Positions 1 to 10,366 of a stretch of DNA of 64,000 bases are shown one piece after another. The translations under genes and the position numbers were made by a program. How positions within the stretch are numbered: position 1 is the first letter of the stretch; the number at the start of each line of letters is the position of its first letter. The DNA comes from Prionace glauca (taxonomy: Eukaryota; Chordata; Chondrichthyes; Carcharhiniformes; Carcharhinidae): assembly GCA_037974335.1 (NCBI GenBank), contig CM075760.1, positions 53,084,451-53,148,450 of the forward strand. The letters are read 5' to 3'. The notes under the pieces are model-generated. The model saw only the letters and a list, made by a program, of their open reading frames with translations. It made no database searches and was not told where the DNA came from.

Positions 1-150
1 ACCCCAGCAATGACTGTAACACTATATTCTACACTCCCTCCTTTCCTTCGCTATGAATGGTATGCTTTATCTGTATAGCGCGCAAGAAAAATACTTTTCA
101 CTGTATGTTAGTACATGTGACAATAATAAATCAAATGAAATTATATGTTT
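1..150 (+). mobile_element. 3' tail of L2/Rex1-like LINE
   Basis: The block contains TGTATAGCGCGCAAG, then AATACTTTTCACTG, and ends in AATAAATCAAAT. The same tail ends the longer LINE copy near 41.5 kb and appears reversed near 16.2 kb. This is only the last part of a 5'-truncated copy or one cut by the window edge. No coding part is left. Confidence 0.6.
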
Positions 151-159
151 GAATAAGGT

Positions 160-790
160 CATCCTCACTCTTCTAAACTCCAAGGAACCAGATAATTAGT
201 CTCTCTAGATAGGAGAACTCCATTTGTTATGACCTAGGTGTCCAGGACAGTAAGCAGTGAGCCTGTCATTCATCCTGAATCAGCACCACCAGGCGTGTTG
301 GGTGGCTGAATGTTAGATATGGCAGCATGAGAATGGAGGGGGAATTTGTGGGATGGAGATTTACAGATTTGCATTCATGACAGAGGAAAGGATGTTCCTA
401 TAGAAGCTAGAATTTTCTGTTCTGACTGTGATGTTTTTTGTAAATTGTTTTTACAGGATATCAGAAGAGGAGGAATCACATACAGAAATCTCAAACATCA
501 CATCTAGATCTGATAGAGTCACAGCCTGTCAGCTTCAAAAGATTTCAAACATCATTGTGACTGGAAAAGTACCGAGACACACATGCACCTGAGTGAGAGT
601 GTTCCAGTAAACTGACTGTGGAAAGAGCTTTACACTGAAACATGCACCCACCTGAGTGACTGTGGAAAGAACTTTAACCAGTTACACAGCCTGAAAAAAT
701 ATCACACCGTTCACAAAAAAGAGCAACTGTACATGTGTTCTGTGTGTGGATGAGACTTCAACTGATCATCCAACCTGGAGAGACACAAGG
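160..790 (+). other. 5' flank of zinc-finger pseudogene, including probable last-exon splice acceptor
   Basis: This stretch resembles the flank at 26.60-27.15 kb, which precedes another zinc-finger gene: both share blocks such as GAGAATGGAGGG and a T-rich tract ending TTTTACAGGA. The TTTACAG near 455-460 looks like the acceptor of the final coding exon. Downstream, decayed finger-like text (CTGACTGTGGAAAGAGC repeated) precedes the ATG at 802. I infer a duplicated gene unit with its upstream intron. Confidence 0.5.
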
Positions 791-801
791 ACACCAGCAC
801 C

Positions 802-1896
802 ATGGAGAAACTGTGGAAATGTGGGGACTGTGGGAAGGAATTCAGGTTTTTGTCACAACTGGAAATCCATCAGCGCATTCACACTGGGGAGAAGCCAATC
901 ACCTGCGCTGAGTGTGGGAAGGGATTCACTCGGATATCCTTCCTACAGTCCCACAAGCGAGTTCACGCTGGAGAGAGACCATTCACCTGCTCTCAGTGTG
1001 GAAAGGGATTTAGTGATTCATCCTCCCTGCGGAGACACCAGCGAGTTCACGCTGGAGAGAGACCATTCACCTGCTCTCAGTGTGGAAAGGGATTTAGTGA
1101 TTCATCCTCCCTGCGGAGACACCAGCGAGTTCACACCGGGGAGAAACCATTCACCTGCTCTCAGTGTGGGAAGCAATTCCGTGATTCATCCCACCTGTGG
1201 AGACACCGGCAAGTTCACAGCAGGGAGAGGCCGTTCACCTGCTCTGTGTGTGGGAAGGGATTCACTGATCCATCAACCCTGCAGAGACACCAGCAGGTTC
1301 ATACTGGGCAGAAGCCATTTATCTGCTCCGAGTGTGGGAAGGTTTCCCTCTCTCATCCCACCTGCTGACACACCAGAGAGTTCACACTGGGGAGAGGCCA
1401 TTCACTTGCCCCGTGTGTGGGAAGGGATTCACCATGTCAGCCCACCTACTGAGACATCAGCGGGTTCACACCGGGGAGAGGCCATTCACCTGCTCTCGGT
1501 GTGGGAAGGGATTCAGTGATTCATCCGCTCTGCAGATACACCAGCGCGTTCACACTGGGGAGAGACCATTCACCTGCGCTCAATGTGGGAAGGGATTTGC
1601 TCAGTTATCCAACTTGCAGATACACCAGCGAATCCACACTGGGGAGAGACAGTTCAGCTGCTCCCACTGTGGGAAGGCCTTCTCCCGGCTTTTCAATCTG
1701 CAGACACACCAGCGAATCCACACTGGAGAGAAACCGTTCACCTGCTGTCAGTGTGGGAAGAGATTCAGTGATTCATCCTCCCTGCGGAAACACTGGCGAG
1801 TTCATACAGAGTAGGGGGTCATTCACCTGCTCTCAACGTGGGAATGGAATTGTTCACTCATTCCATCTGCTGAGACACCAGCGAGTTCACAAGTGA
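802..1896 (+). pseudogene. C2H2 zinc-finger gene, about 13 fingers, frameshifted
   Basis: Translation from the ATG starts MEKLWKCGDCGK, the same opening as the other members of this cluster. About 13 C2H2 fingers follow (CxxC-x12-HxxxH) with TGEKP/AGERP linkers, the layout of DNA-binding vertebrate KZNF-type proteins. No KRAB, SCAN or BTB text is present in this exon. Finger 7 (near 1340) has lost one base of the GGG in the usual AAGGGA, which changes frame. A second frame change plus TAG lies at about 1812, before the last finger, which ends HQRVHK-stop as in intact relatives. Fingers 3 and 4 are an identical 84-bp tandem duplication. A protein of about six fingers could still be made, but the array as a whole is broken. 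Confidence 0.85.
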
Positions 1897-2359
1897 TTCC
1901 AGGGTTTGGATTCTGCTGTTATTGTTTCTGCTCTCACTTATGTCCAGGACTGCATTTTGTTCATTCTCCCAGTTGGTCAATGGGGAGAGTCAGAAGGTTT
2001 CTTCATGCTGGACTGGCCGGACTCATGGCTTTGACTACAGTGGGCTGATGATCTTTGAGCCTGGAAGAGCACGTTTCTTGTCTTCAAATTTCACAAGGAT
2101 CACAAGAGTGAAGGCACATTGTAAGTTCAAAGGTAGTTAATTCGTAATTCTGTTTGGAACCCCACCAAAGTATGTGACATTGCCATGGAGATGGGCTGTG
2201 GTAGTTATATGGTTCTTTAGTTTAATTTATGTGGGTGTTTCTCACAGGAGAAAACTAAAATATGAGGGGCAAGTTTTCTGAGATAGATTGGGAAACTGCA
2301 TCAAAAGGTATAATGGGAGACAGGCAACAGGTAATATTTCAGAGATTATTATATGTTTA
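1897..2359. other. 3' flank of zinc-finger gene
   Basis: The text after the last finger (CTGTTATTGTTTCTGCTCTC, then CTGGACTGGCCGG and CATGGCTTTG) recurs at 28.34-28.5 kb after another zinc-finger gene, so this is a duplicated 3' untranslated region. No separate gene is seen here. Confidence 0.55.
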
Positions 2360-2630
2360 CAAGAGCGTCGACGAGTTCACACATCGATGAGTTTATACTG
2401 GGGAGAGGCCGTTCACCTGCTCTGTGTGTGGGAAGGGATTCAGTATCTCAACCACCCTGCTGAGACACCAGCGAGTTCACTCTGGGGAGAGGCCGTTCAC
2501 CTGCTCTGTGTGTGAAGGGATTCAGTATCTCAACCACCCTGCTGAGACACCAGCGAGTTCACTCTGGGGAGAGGCCGTTCACCTGCTCTGTGTGTGAAGG
2601 GATTCAGTATCTCAACCACCATGTTGGAGC
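2360..2630 (+). pseudogene. Zinc-finger fragment, three near-identical tandem fingers
   Basis: Three copies of one 84-bp finger unit lie in a row (GGGGAGAGGCCGTTCACCTG, then a finger ending HQRVH). The second and third copies share the same 2-base loss (TGTGTGAAGGG against TGTGTGGGAAGGG), so they come from one recent unequal exchange after the lesion. There is no start codon, no full array and no C-terminal stop context. The piece runs directly into a minisatellite. Confidence 0.75.
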
Positions 2631-3082
2631 AGGAGCCGTGAACCAGCTGTGGGAGTGGGAGCCGTGAACCAGCTGTGGGAGTGGGAGCCATGAACCAGCT
2701 GTGGGAGTGGGAGCCGTGAAGCAGCTGTGGGAGTGGGAGCCATGAACCAGCTGTGGGAGTGGGAGCCATGAACCAGCTGTGGGAGTGGGAGCCGTGAACC
2801 AGCTGTGGGAGTGGGAGCCGTGAAGCAGCTGTGGGAGTGGGAGCCATGAACCAGCTGTGGGAGTGGGAGCCGTGAACCAGCTGTGGGAGTGGGAGCCGTG
2901 AACCAGCTGTGGGAGTGGGAGCCATGAACCAGCTGTGGGAGCGGGAGCCGTGAACCAGCTGTGGGAGCGGGAGCCGTGAACCAGCTGTGGGAGTGGGAGC
3001 CATGAACCAGCTGTGGGAGTGGGAGCCGTGAACCAGCTGTGGGAGTGGGAGCCGTGAACCAGCTGTGGGAGCGGGAGCCGAG
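2630..3082. repeat. 26-bp minisatellite, about 17 copies
   Basis: The unit is close to GTGAACCAGCTGTGGGAGTG followed by GGAGCC. Copies differ mainly at CCGTGAACC versus CCATGAACC or GTGAAGC. The array stays open in several minus frames because 26 bp cycles through all frames, so those long frames are artefacts. The unexpanded ancestor is visible near 13.6 kb. Confidence 0.9.
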
Positions 3083-3387
3083 GAGGTCATTCGGAACCAT
3101 GGATGTTCCCAATGTTTAAGTCCCTCAGCAGGAAAACAGTGAAGTCCATGCTTGGATTGAGGAGTCCATGTTTTGAGTCAATTTTGAAAACTCAAAGGAA
3201 AGTTGGGCAGTTGTTTAGCTGAAAACTAATAGAATCAATCAAATCCTCATGAAATCTTGGAGCCTGGAGTATAGCTGGAATACTGAGGGGAATTAAAATG
3301 AATTCTGGGAGCTTTGACATATCTTTTGAGAGTTACAGGAACAGAATTGAATGTACGTTCAAGATATTAAGTATAAGGGTTTATAAG

Positions 3388-3722
3388 GGCGGCACGGTAG
3401 CACAGTGGTTAGCACTGCTGCTTCACAGCTCCAGGGTCCTGGGTTCGATTCCCGGCTCGGGTCACTGCCTGTGTGGAGTTTGTACATTCTCCTCGTGTAT
3501 GCGTGGGTTTTCTCCGGGTGCTCCGGTTTCCTCCCACAGTCCAAAGATGTGCGGGTTAGGTTCATTGGCTATGCTAAAATTGCCCCTTAGTGTCCTGGGA
3601 TGTGTAGGTTAGAGGGATTAGCAGGTAAATGTGTAGGGATATGGGGATAGGGTCTGGGTGGGATTGTGTTCGGTGCAGACTCGATGGGCCGAAGGGCCTG
3701 TTTCTGCACTGTAGGGTTCTAA
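3388..3722 (+). mobile_element. tRNA-derived SINE (HE1 / V-SINE type), near full length
   Basis: The head carries pol III signals: an A-box-like TAGCACAGTGG and a B box GGTTCGATTCC at 3442-3452. A conserved body follows (GTGTGGAGTTTG, TTTCCTCCCACAGTCCAAAG, GTGCGGGTTAGG) and the tail reads GGGCCGAAGGGCCTG then TGCACTGTAGGGTTCT plus an A run. It has no coding capacity. The tail resembles that of the CR1-like LINEs in this window, which probably supply its replication machinery. Confidence 0.85.
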
Positions 3723-3734
3723 AAAAAAAGTACA

Positions 3735-3800
3735 AAAAAGGAAATATGCTGCAAAATCTCAGCAGGTCTGGCAGCATCTGTAGAGAGTGAAAATAGAGTT
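3735..3800 (+). repeat. Fragment of dispersed repeat (AAAATCTCAGCAGG type)
   Basis: GCAAAATCTCAGCAGG followed by TCTGGCAGCATCTGT matches the copy at 13003-13130 and the reversed copy at 32330-32430. This short fragment lies next to the SINE. Confidence 0.5.
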
Positions 3801-3985
3801 CATGTTTGGAGTCAGAACTGAGTTTACAGCATAAATCTTTACAAAATATAATTCATTGAGCTGGTTTTTAATATTTTATATACAGTGAAGTTTGATTTTG
3901 TTTAAAAATCTGGAATCTTGTAATGGGTGTTTGGATTTGTTGTTAAATATTAATGTTCTCAACCCTAATTGTAACAACACACACA

Positions 3986-4961
3986 AACAAAAGAAAAAGA
4001 TAAACATTATGGTCTTTGTACAAAATTAAGTATTACATTATAAGACACTCCTCTTCTAAGATCTGCAATAGTTTTTTAGCTCAAGCACTACTGAAACAAT
4101 CAGCTAATAAATAAATAAAATTTGCACTAATTATCACCCTTGTAAATCAGGAAGGCTATCATCCAGCACAGAGGGTCATTTGGAATTTCTCCCATTGACC
4201 AATTGACAGGGATTATACTCTCCAATCAACTGACGTGAATTCTTTACGTGAATTGTCCATATCAGCGCAGTTATCAATTTGAAGTTTAGCCGATCAGCTG
4301 AGATTTTCTGCAACATTTAATCGATCACTGCTTGATTCCTTTCACAGCATCCATCTTTCAGCTGCCGTGTTCATGACCAAAATGTTCATGTGTTCACACA
4401 CATCTCACAACTCATCATTCAGAAACTCAGCTGGTGCCACAGGTTCAGCCCCAAATGCAAAGGGCAGGTTTACTGTTGGGATGTGATGGCATCCTCCAAC
4501 AATTTTGAAACATTGTACACTTTGCACTAGTCTCTTGTATGAGTCTCGTAAACTCTTCACCATCTGCTCCTGTATCTTGAAGCAGGACTTTTAAACTGTC
4601 AAATTGTTTTGTCGTTTTAAGACAATGTGCATCTTTCCCTTCTGATTTTTATCAAAGATATCATTATTCCTTCTCAAACAAGCCAGATTGGAAACTGTGT
4701 GTATTTTTAAACATTCTCTGTCAGCACATTATAATCCTGACAGCCTTATAGTGAAGGAAGAAAGTGGAACCAATTTTTACTTAGTACAGATTTATTCACA
4801 GAGTGAAATATTACAAGTATATAATTCCCAAACCATTCCATGCTTTGTCAGTAAGTGTATCTTTATATGTGCTCATGTAAATCAATGTCCATTGCTTGTG
4901 TATACTAAACCTCAAATTATACAATTCACACCCACAGGCAGAGTATTTAAAAGGTCTCTAA
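3986..4961. other. A/T-rich intergenic DNA; right part is 3' flank of the minus-strand zinc-finger pseudogene
   Basis: I see no gene in 3986-4700. From about 4715 the text (TATAATCCTGACAGCCTTAT, then GGAAGAAAGTGG) matches 15070-15130 beside another minus-strand zinc-finger relic. The right part is therefore a duplicated 3' flank. Confidence 0.45.
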
Positions 4962-6298
4962 TCAGTGTGATTGCCAGTGTCTCAGCAGCTTGGATGCCTG
5001 TGAATCCTTTCCTACACTCGGAGCAGGTGAACAGCCTCTCTCTGTGTGAACTTGCTTGTGCTTCCACAGGTTGGAAGGATCAGCAAATCCCTTCCCACGT
5101 TCAGCGCAGGTGAATGGCTTCTCCCCGGTGTGAACTCGCTGGTGTTTCCAGAGGCTGGAGGAATGAATGAATCCCTTCCCACACTCAGTGCAGGTGAACA
5201 GGCTCTCCAGAGTGAATTTGCTGGTGTTTCTGCAGACTGATGGACCTAGTAAACCCCTTCCCACACACAGAGCAGGGGAATGGCTTCTCCCCAGTGTGAA
5301 CAGCCTGATGGTTCTGCAGGGTAGATGATGCACTGAATCCCTTCCCACACACGGTGCAGGTGAAAGGTCTCTCCCCTGTGTGAACTCGTTGATGCATCAG
5401 CAGATGGGATGACCGAGTGAATCCTTTCCCACAGTCAGAGCAGGTGAATGGTCTTTCCCCATGTGAACTCGCTCGTGCTTTCGCAGGGTGGATGAATCTC
5501 TGAATCTTTTCCCACACACAGAGCAGGGGAATGGCCTCTCTCCAGTGTGAACTGCCTGGTGTTGCAGCAGGGCAGATAACTGTGTAAATGCCTTCCCACA
5601 CACGGAGCAGGGGAATGGCCTCTCCCCAGTATGAACTGCCTGGTGGTTCTGCAAGGTAGATGATGCACTGAATCCCTTCCCACACACGGTGCAGGTGAAA
5701 GATCTCTCCCCTCTGTGGATTTGTTGGTGCATCAGCAGGTGGGATGACCAAGTGAATCCTTTCCCACAGTCAGAGCAGGTGAATGGCCTCTCCCCAGTGT
5801 GAACTTGCTCATGCTTCCGCAGGGTGGATGAATCTCTGAATCTCTTCCTACACACACAGCAGGAGAAAGGGCTCTCTCCAGTGTGAACTTGCTTGTGTTT
5901 CCGCAGACTGGATGAATCACTGAATCTCTTCTCACACACAGAGCAGGAGAAAGGCCTCTCCCCAGTGTGAACCCGCTTGTGTGTCAGAAAGTTGGATAAA
6001 TGAGCGAATCTCTTCCCACACTCGGAGCAGGTGAATGGCCTCTCTCCAGTGTGAATCCGCCAATGAATCTCTAGCACTGATAAGGATTTGAATCCCTTGC
6101 CACAGTCAGAACAGGTGAACGGCCTCTCCTCACTGTGAACCCGTTGTGTTTCAATAAGTTGGATGAATTACTGAATCCCCTCCCACATTTGAAACAGGTG
6201 AATGGTTTCTCCCCTGTGTGACTGCGTCGATGAATCTCCAGCTCTGATGGGTATCTGAATTTCTTCCCACAGTCCCCACATTTCCATGGTGTCTCCAT
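4962..6298 (-). pseudogene. C2H2 zinc-finger gene, about 13 fingers, several frameshifts
   Basis: On the minus strand the coding text opens METPWKCGDCGK at 6298 and runs through about 13 fingers. Four frame changes split it: near 6140 (one base lost in the AAACACCAACGG context of finger 2), near 5460 (one base lost in the CACACTGGGG linker), near 5205 (a shortened GERP linker) and near 5065. The middle block from about 6110 to 5400 still encodes eight good fingers in one frame. Upstream, at 6300-6440, decayed finger text resembles the flank of the other genes. It is head-to-head with the intact gene at 10.4 kb across the GC-rich block at 8.2-8.8 kb. Confidence 0.85.
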
Positions 6299-6439
6299 GA
6301 TGCAGGTGTCCTTGTCTCTCTCCAGGTTCGATGATCAGTTGAAGTCTCGTCCACACACACAACGCGTGTACTGTTTCTCCTCACTGTGAATGGTGTGATA
6401 TTTTTTCAGGCTGTGTAACTGGTTAAAGCTCTTTCCACA

Positions 6440-7067
6440 GTCAGTTCACTGAAGCACTCACTCGGCTGTGTGTGTGCGTCTTGGTGCTTTTCCAGTTACG
6501 CTGTTGCTTAAAATCTTTTGGGATGTATGTCTGCAAATCGTCTCCAAATATCCTGTAAAAGCAGTTCATGAAAGTTGTCACTTTGTGCAGAATAGAAATT
6601 CAAAACCAAAAATTCTAGTTTCTATAGAATCTTCTTTCCTCTATAATTCCTCAAAAATCCACCCAGACACATTGGCCAAAATTTTACTGGCACATTTGCC
6701 CCAGAATTAGGGCAGGTGAGGTGTGCAGCATGGCATTCTCTTACGGGGTCATATGAGCTTCGGGCTGTGTGCCGGTAAAATTCCAGCAATTTTTGCCATT
6801 TTCACTCTGCTGTCCAAATATCAGTCAAACAGTTACAAGAACATAAGAACTAGAAGTAGAAGTACAGCACCAGACCTCCCGAGCTGCTCTGCATTCAATA
6901 AGATCATAGTTGATCTTTTCATGGACCTTGTTCCACTTACCTCATCAAAACGCTTAATTCCTTTACTGTTTTAAAAAATATATAGTGAAGGAGTGATTTG
7001 TTCTAATTGACAGCTTCAAAGAAACCTGAAATTCTTAACACGCAGTAGTATATATCATGTGAATATA
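6440..7067. other. Upstream flank of the minus-strand zinc-finger pseudogene; no gene seen
   Basis: The piece near 6470-6560 (TTTTCCAGTTACGCTG, ATCTTTTGGGATG) is the decayed 5' side of the zinc-finger exon. A short CR1-like LINE tail in minus orientation is recognisable at about 6838-6960 (ACAAGAACATAAGAACTAG through AATAAGATCATAG). Nothing else is supported. Confidence 0.35.
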
Positions 7068-7398
7068 TATAACTGGGTTAAAGTCCAACAGGTTTGTTTG
7101 TATCATGAGCTTTTGGAGTGCTGCTTCTTCATCAGATGAGACATCTGTTGAAGGAGCAGCGCTCCGAAAACTGGTGATTCCAAATGAACCTGTTGGACTT
7201 TAATCTTGTGTTGTGTTTTGAAATGAACCTGTTGGACTTTAATCTGGTGTTGTGAGACTTCTTACTGTGCCTGTCCCAGTCCAACACCAGCACCTCCACA
7301 TTATGGATTCCATATGAATCTATTAGACTTTAACCTGGTGTGGTGAGACGTCTTACCGTGCTCACCCCGGTACAACACCAGCATCTCCACATCATGTA
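7068..7398. repeat. Foldback element, decayed copy with repeated right arm
   Basis: The left arm (GGGTTAAAGTCCAACAGG) and right arms (CCTGTTGGACTTTAATC) are inverted copies of each other around a short centre at about 7130-7150. The right arm and its outer block (TGTTGTGAGACTTCTTACTG, CCAGTCCAACACCAGCA) occur more than once. The same family is seen at 32.5, 33.0-33.7, 43.5 and 49.2 kb. Confidence 0.7.
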
Positions 7399-8075
7399 CA
7401 TAACTGGATGAAAAATGTGTGTTCTACCGTACTCTATTTCTTAATTAGCAGTATAGTAGCAGGGTATTTGAGGAAGAATATTATTTAGAAAGTGAATAGT
7501 CATAATCTGCCTCTCTGCCTATGAAGATTGTGGAAGTAGTGGTCACTTATTTCAAAACGGAACGGGTGGGTATGTGAAACAAATAAACTTCCACAAGTAC
7601 AGTTATTTAGGGAGAAATGGAGCTGACTAGATTGTTTGATGAAGGATTGGGAAGGACTGGAACTGTTGAATGATCTCTTCTATTTTGCAAGGACCCCAAA
7701 GATATACAGTACTATATTAAAGTGTAGAAATAACAGTAAACATTTTACAGAACCATAAATAATGTCTGATATGTACCGCAACAACACCAGGTATACCTGT
7801 GTGCTATATTAATTTACTGTCCCCTTGAAGGTTAGCCATCCACTGGGAAAACCACCTCTTTAATTGTGAACATTCGGAAAGAGACCATCCCAGTAGCCAG
7901 ACAAATAAATGTGTCAAGCTGAAGGAGCAAAGGATACCAATGTGTTCAAGACGGAGATAGACCTGGGCCAATCTTTCCAGAGTCTGCAGCCTCCCTGGAT
8001 TCACTTCCTTTCCCTGCAGTTGCTGCAAGTCCCCAATTTCCCCATAATGAGAAAAGAAATGTAAAGTGTTTTACT
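7399..8075. other. Intergenic; right part is a duplicated zinc-finger upstream segment
   Basis: From about 7735 to 7960 the text (AATTGTGAACATT, GAAAGAGACCATCC, CAAATAAATGTGTCAAGCTG) matches 26.16-26.37 kb. The block at 7995-8057 matches 26.44-26.53 kb in the opposite orientation. A short non-finger exon of the minus-strand gene could lie here, but I cannot confirm one. Confidence 0.4.
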
Positions 8076-8825
8076 CACAGATATTGGACTGAGGAGAAAT
8101 TTGTGATGTGTGAGGCTGAATCTTAAGAGAGAGAGAAGCACCCACTTGACCAGCTCCACATTCAGACAACACGGGGTGATCCCGCACTCTGATTGGCTGG
8201 ATGATCAGAGTCCTTCCGGTCCTCCAGCTCTTCCCATTGGTCAATGAAGACAACGAGGAAGCGGAACCAGAGCCCACGTGGGGGCGGAGACTCTCTGACC
8301 TCCGGCCGCGCGGGGCTTTTGTCCAATCCGCAATGTCGTCTTTTTGCTCCAATGGGAGACTGAGCGTTAGAATCAGCCAACAGGAATCAGTCTGCTCTGC
8401 CATGACATCTCGGGGTTCCAGTGCACAGGCCCGGGCGCGCGGACCCGGGAGCCCCGCCCCCACCCATTGTTCCCCTCTGCCCCTCCTCGAGCCAAGGTTT
8501 CCAGACAAGCGGCTGGCGGCTCCGGCCAGAGCGAGAAGCCGCTCGGTGATCTCCCCCTCCCCCCTCCGGCTGCTCCAAAAAGACATCGAGAGCCACCGCT
8601 GGCGGCAGCCGCACTGCGCCTGCTCCAGACAGCTCGGCTCAGCGGCGCTCTCTGCGCCTGCGTGCTGGGCTGCCAGCTGAGGGAGTGGGGGAGGGGACTT
8701 TGCAAAATCTCTTCCCATCATTTTCTCCAAGTCCCGCAGTTTGATTTGAAACAGCACAGCTTCTGTTTTTAGCTTCACACATCGACTCAAAATTCCTCCT
8801 CCAGCTCATATTTGTGAGTAAAACA
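8076..8825. promoter_or_regulatory. GC-rich bidirectional promoter between head-to-head zinc-finger genes
   Basis: This is the first strongly CpG-rich stretch of the window. It holds several CCAAT boxes in both orientations (GATTGGCTGG near 8192, CATTGGTCAATG near 8235, TGTCCAATCC near 8320, CTCCAATGGG near 8347), and GC boxes and GCGCCTGC motifs near 8450-8660. At its right edge TTGTGAGTAAAACACTTT (about 8810) and at its left edge, on the minus strand, CTGTGAGTAAAACACTTT (about 8084) are matching splice-donor contexts. This suggests homologous first exons pointing outward. The right gene would be the intact one at 10.4 kb and the left the pseudogene at 6.3 kb. The promoter role is inference; the symmetry is seen. 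Confidence 0.6.
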
Positions 8826-9077
8826 CTTTCTTTCTCCCCCTGGAAATACAGAGAGTTGTGGAACTCTGGAACTGAAATTAGAGCCAAATATACTGAGGGG
8901 GGAAAATGTTTGTGATTTTGTGAAACCTGTTTTTATTGTCTGAGCTTTTTAAAAGTCAAATTTATCCTGTCTATTCAAATACTGTTTGTCTGTTAATGCA
9001 TGATTCATTGACGTTGATTTTAATTTGATTATTGCAACATTTATTAAAAGATGGAATCTTTCCCTTTGCTTTATTCA

Positions 9078-9650
9078 TAAGAACAACATAAGGACATAAG
9101 AAATAGGAGCAGGAGTAGGCCATCCAGCCCTTTGAGCCTGCCCCGCCATTCAATAAGATCATGGCTGATCTGTCGTGGCTCAGTTCCACATTCCTGCCCT
9201 CTCGCCATAACCCTTAATCCCCTCTCTTATCAGAAACCCATCAACCCTCATCTTAAAAATATTTAGCGAGGTAGCCTCCACCACTTCAATGGGCAGAGAA
9301 TTCCAGAGATTCACCACCCTTTGAGTGAAGAAGTTCCTCCTCAACTCCGTTCTAAACTACCCCCCCTTTATCTTGAGGCTGTGCCCCCTAGTCCTACTGT
9401 CCTTTCTGAGCGGGAAGAGTCTCATCACCTCTATCCTATCCATCCCATTCATCATCTTATACGTCTCAATGAGATCTCCCCATATTCTTCTAAACTCTAA
9501 TGAGTACAAGCCTAATTTATTCAGCCTCTCCTCACAGCTCAACCCCCTCAACTCCGGCATCAGCCTAGTAAACCTCCTCTGCACTCCCTCCAAGGCCAAA
9601 ATATCCTTGCGTAAGTACGGCGCCCAAAACTGCACACGGTACTCCAGCTG
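9078..9650 (-). mobile_element. CR1-like LINE (family 1), 5'-truncated
   Basis: The minus strand reads the last coding part of a CR1-clade reverse transcriptase protein (LEGVQRRFTRL, LSYEERLNKLG-like, LFPL-KDSRTRGH) and the 3' end with CATAAGAAATAGGAGCAG on the plus strand. It differs more from the other family-1 copies than they do from each other, with several frame breaks. It is truncated 5' at about 9650. It sits in the first intron of the zinc-finger gene that ends at 11.1 kb. Confidence 0.85.
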
Positions 9651-10366
9651 CGGTCTCCATTCCATTGGATTTGTCTGGGAATTTATTAATTTTAAGGTTA
9701 TTGTACTCATAGGGATCATAACAACATTGATACATCTACAATTGTTATGTAAGATCAGCTCTTATTCGTTGAAACTCTGAGAGAATAGAGGCCCAATTTT
9801 GTCATAGGAAACTCTCACCCTTCCAGGAATTTGTCGAATGAACCTTTGCTCCACTCTCTTTCTTGCATTTGTATCCTTCCTTTAGTAAGGAGACAAAGCC
9901 TCCACACAATACTCCAGGTAATGCAGGGAGAGCGTGGGACAGTTATTTACAGCTTTCGGGGAACAAAATAGAAAATAAAGATTCATAGAAATTAACAGCT
10001 ACCAATTGTTGATTCTGTCCTTAACTGACAGTGATGAAATTTGTAAACCTCTTTTACAGGATCTTAAAAGGGGGAGGATTTGCAGACACAAAATTCAAAT
10101 CAAGCATCAAGTGAAGAATTGATAAAGTCACCTGATTATCAGGATCTGAATATCATTAGCCTTTAAATCTACAAGGAGAAATGTTTTTTTGTTCTGTCTG
10201 CTTCAGAAAGTTTTGAACATCAGTGTGACTGGAAAGGCAGCAGGACTCAAACACCTGAGTGAGAATGTTCCAGTGACAGTTTCATAGCTTGAGAGACCAT
10301 CACCATTTACAACAGGAAGAGATTGTACAGATGCTTTGTGTGGCAGGAGACAGGGATACCCGCACC
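9651..10366 (+). other. Intron end and 5' part of final exon of the intact plus-strand zinc-finger gene
   Basis: TCTTTTACAGGATCTTAAAA at about 10055-10075 is a good splice acceptor in the same place as in the copies near 0.45 and 26.84 kb. After it come decayed finger-like stretches and the sequence up to the ATG in GCACCATGGAGAAACC. I see no non-finger domain such as KRAB in the short upstream coding text. Confidence 0.5.

Larger units (their letters stand above)
3083..3985 (+). repeat. Dispersed repeat, copy 1 (unclassified; possible solo LTR), interrupted by a SINE
   Basis: This matches 13594-14150 through blocks such as CCAATGTTTAA, CTCAAAGGAAAGTTGG, AATCTTGGAGCCTGGAG and CAAGATATTAAGTATAA, then a T-rich end with TATATACAGT. 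A SINE sits just after AAGTATAA in this copy and is absent from the other. Length and dispersed copies would suit an old solo LTR, but I cannot show clear terminal signals or coding parts. It is treated as an unclassified fossil. Confidence 0.45.

Noticed and set aside
746-1519. Long frames overlapping the zinc-finger arrays with [14 protein letters not shown]-type repeats
   Set aside because: Shadows of the 84-bp finger repeat in other frames. The same pattern occurs at every zinc-finger locus.
2530-3112. Long minus-strand frames rich in HSHSWFMAPTPT-type repeats
   Set aside because: They run through a 26-bp minisatellite whose length keeps several frames open. There is no start context or domain.
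10289-10366. Upstream N-terminal extension of the zinc-finger protein
   Set aside because: Open by chance. Paralogues start at MEK(P/L)-KCG, and the extension is decayed finger text with no KRAB-like pattern.
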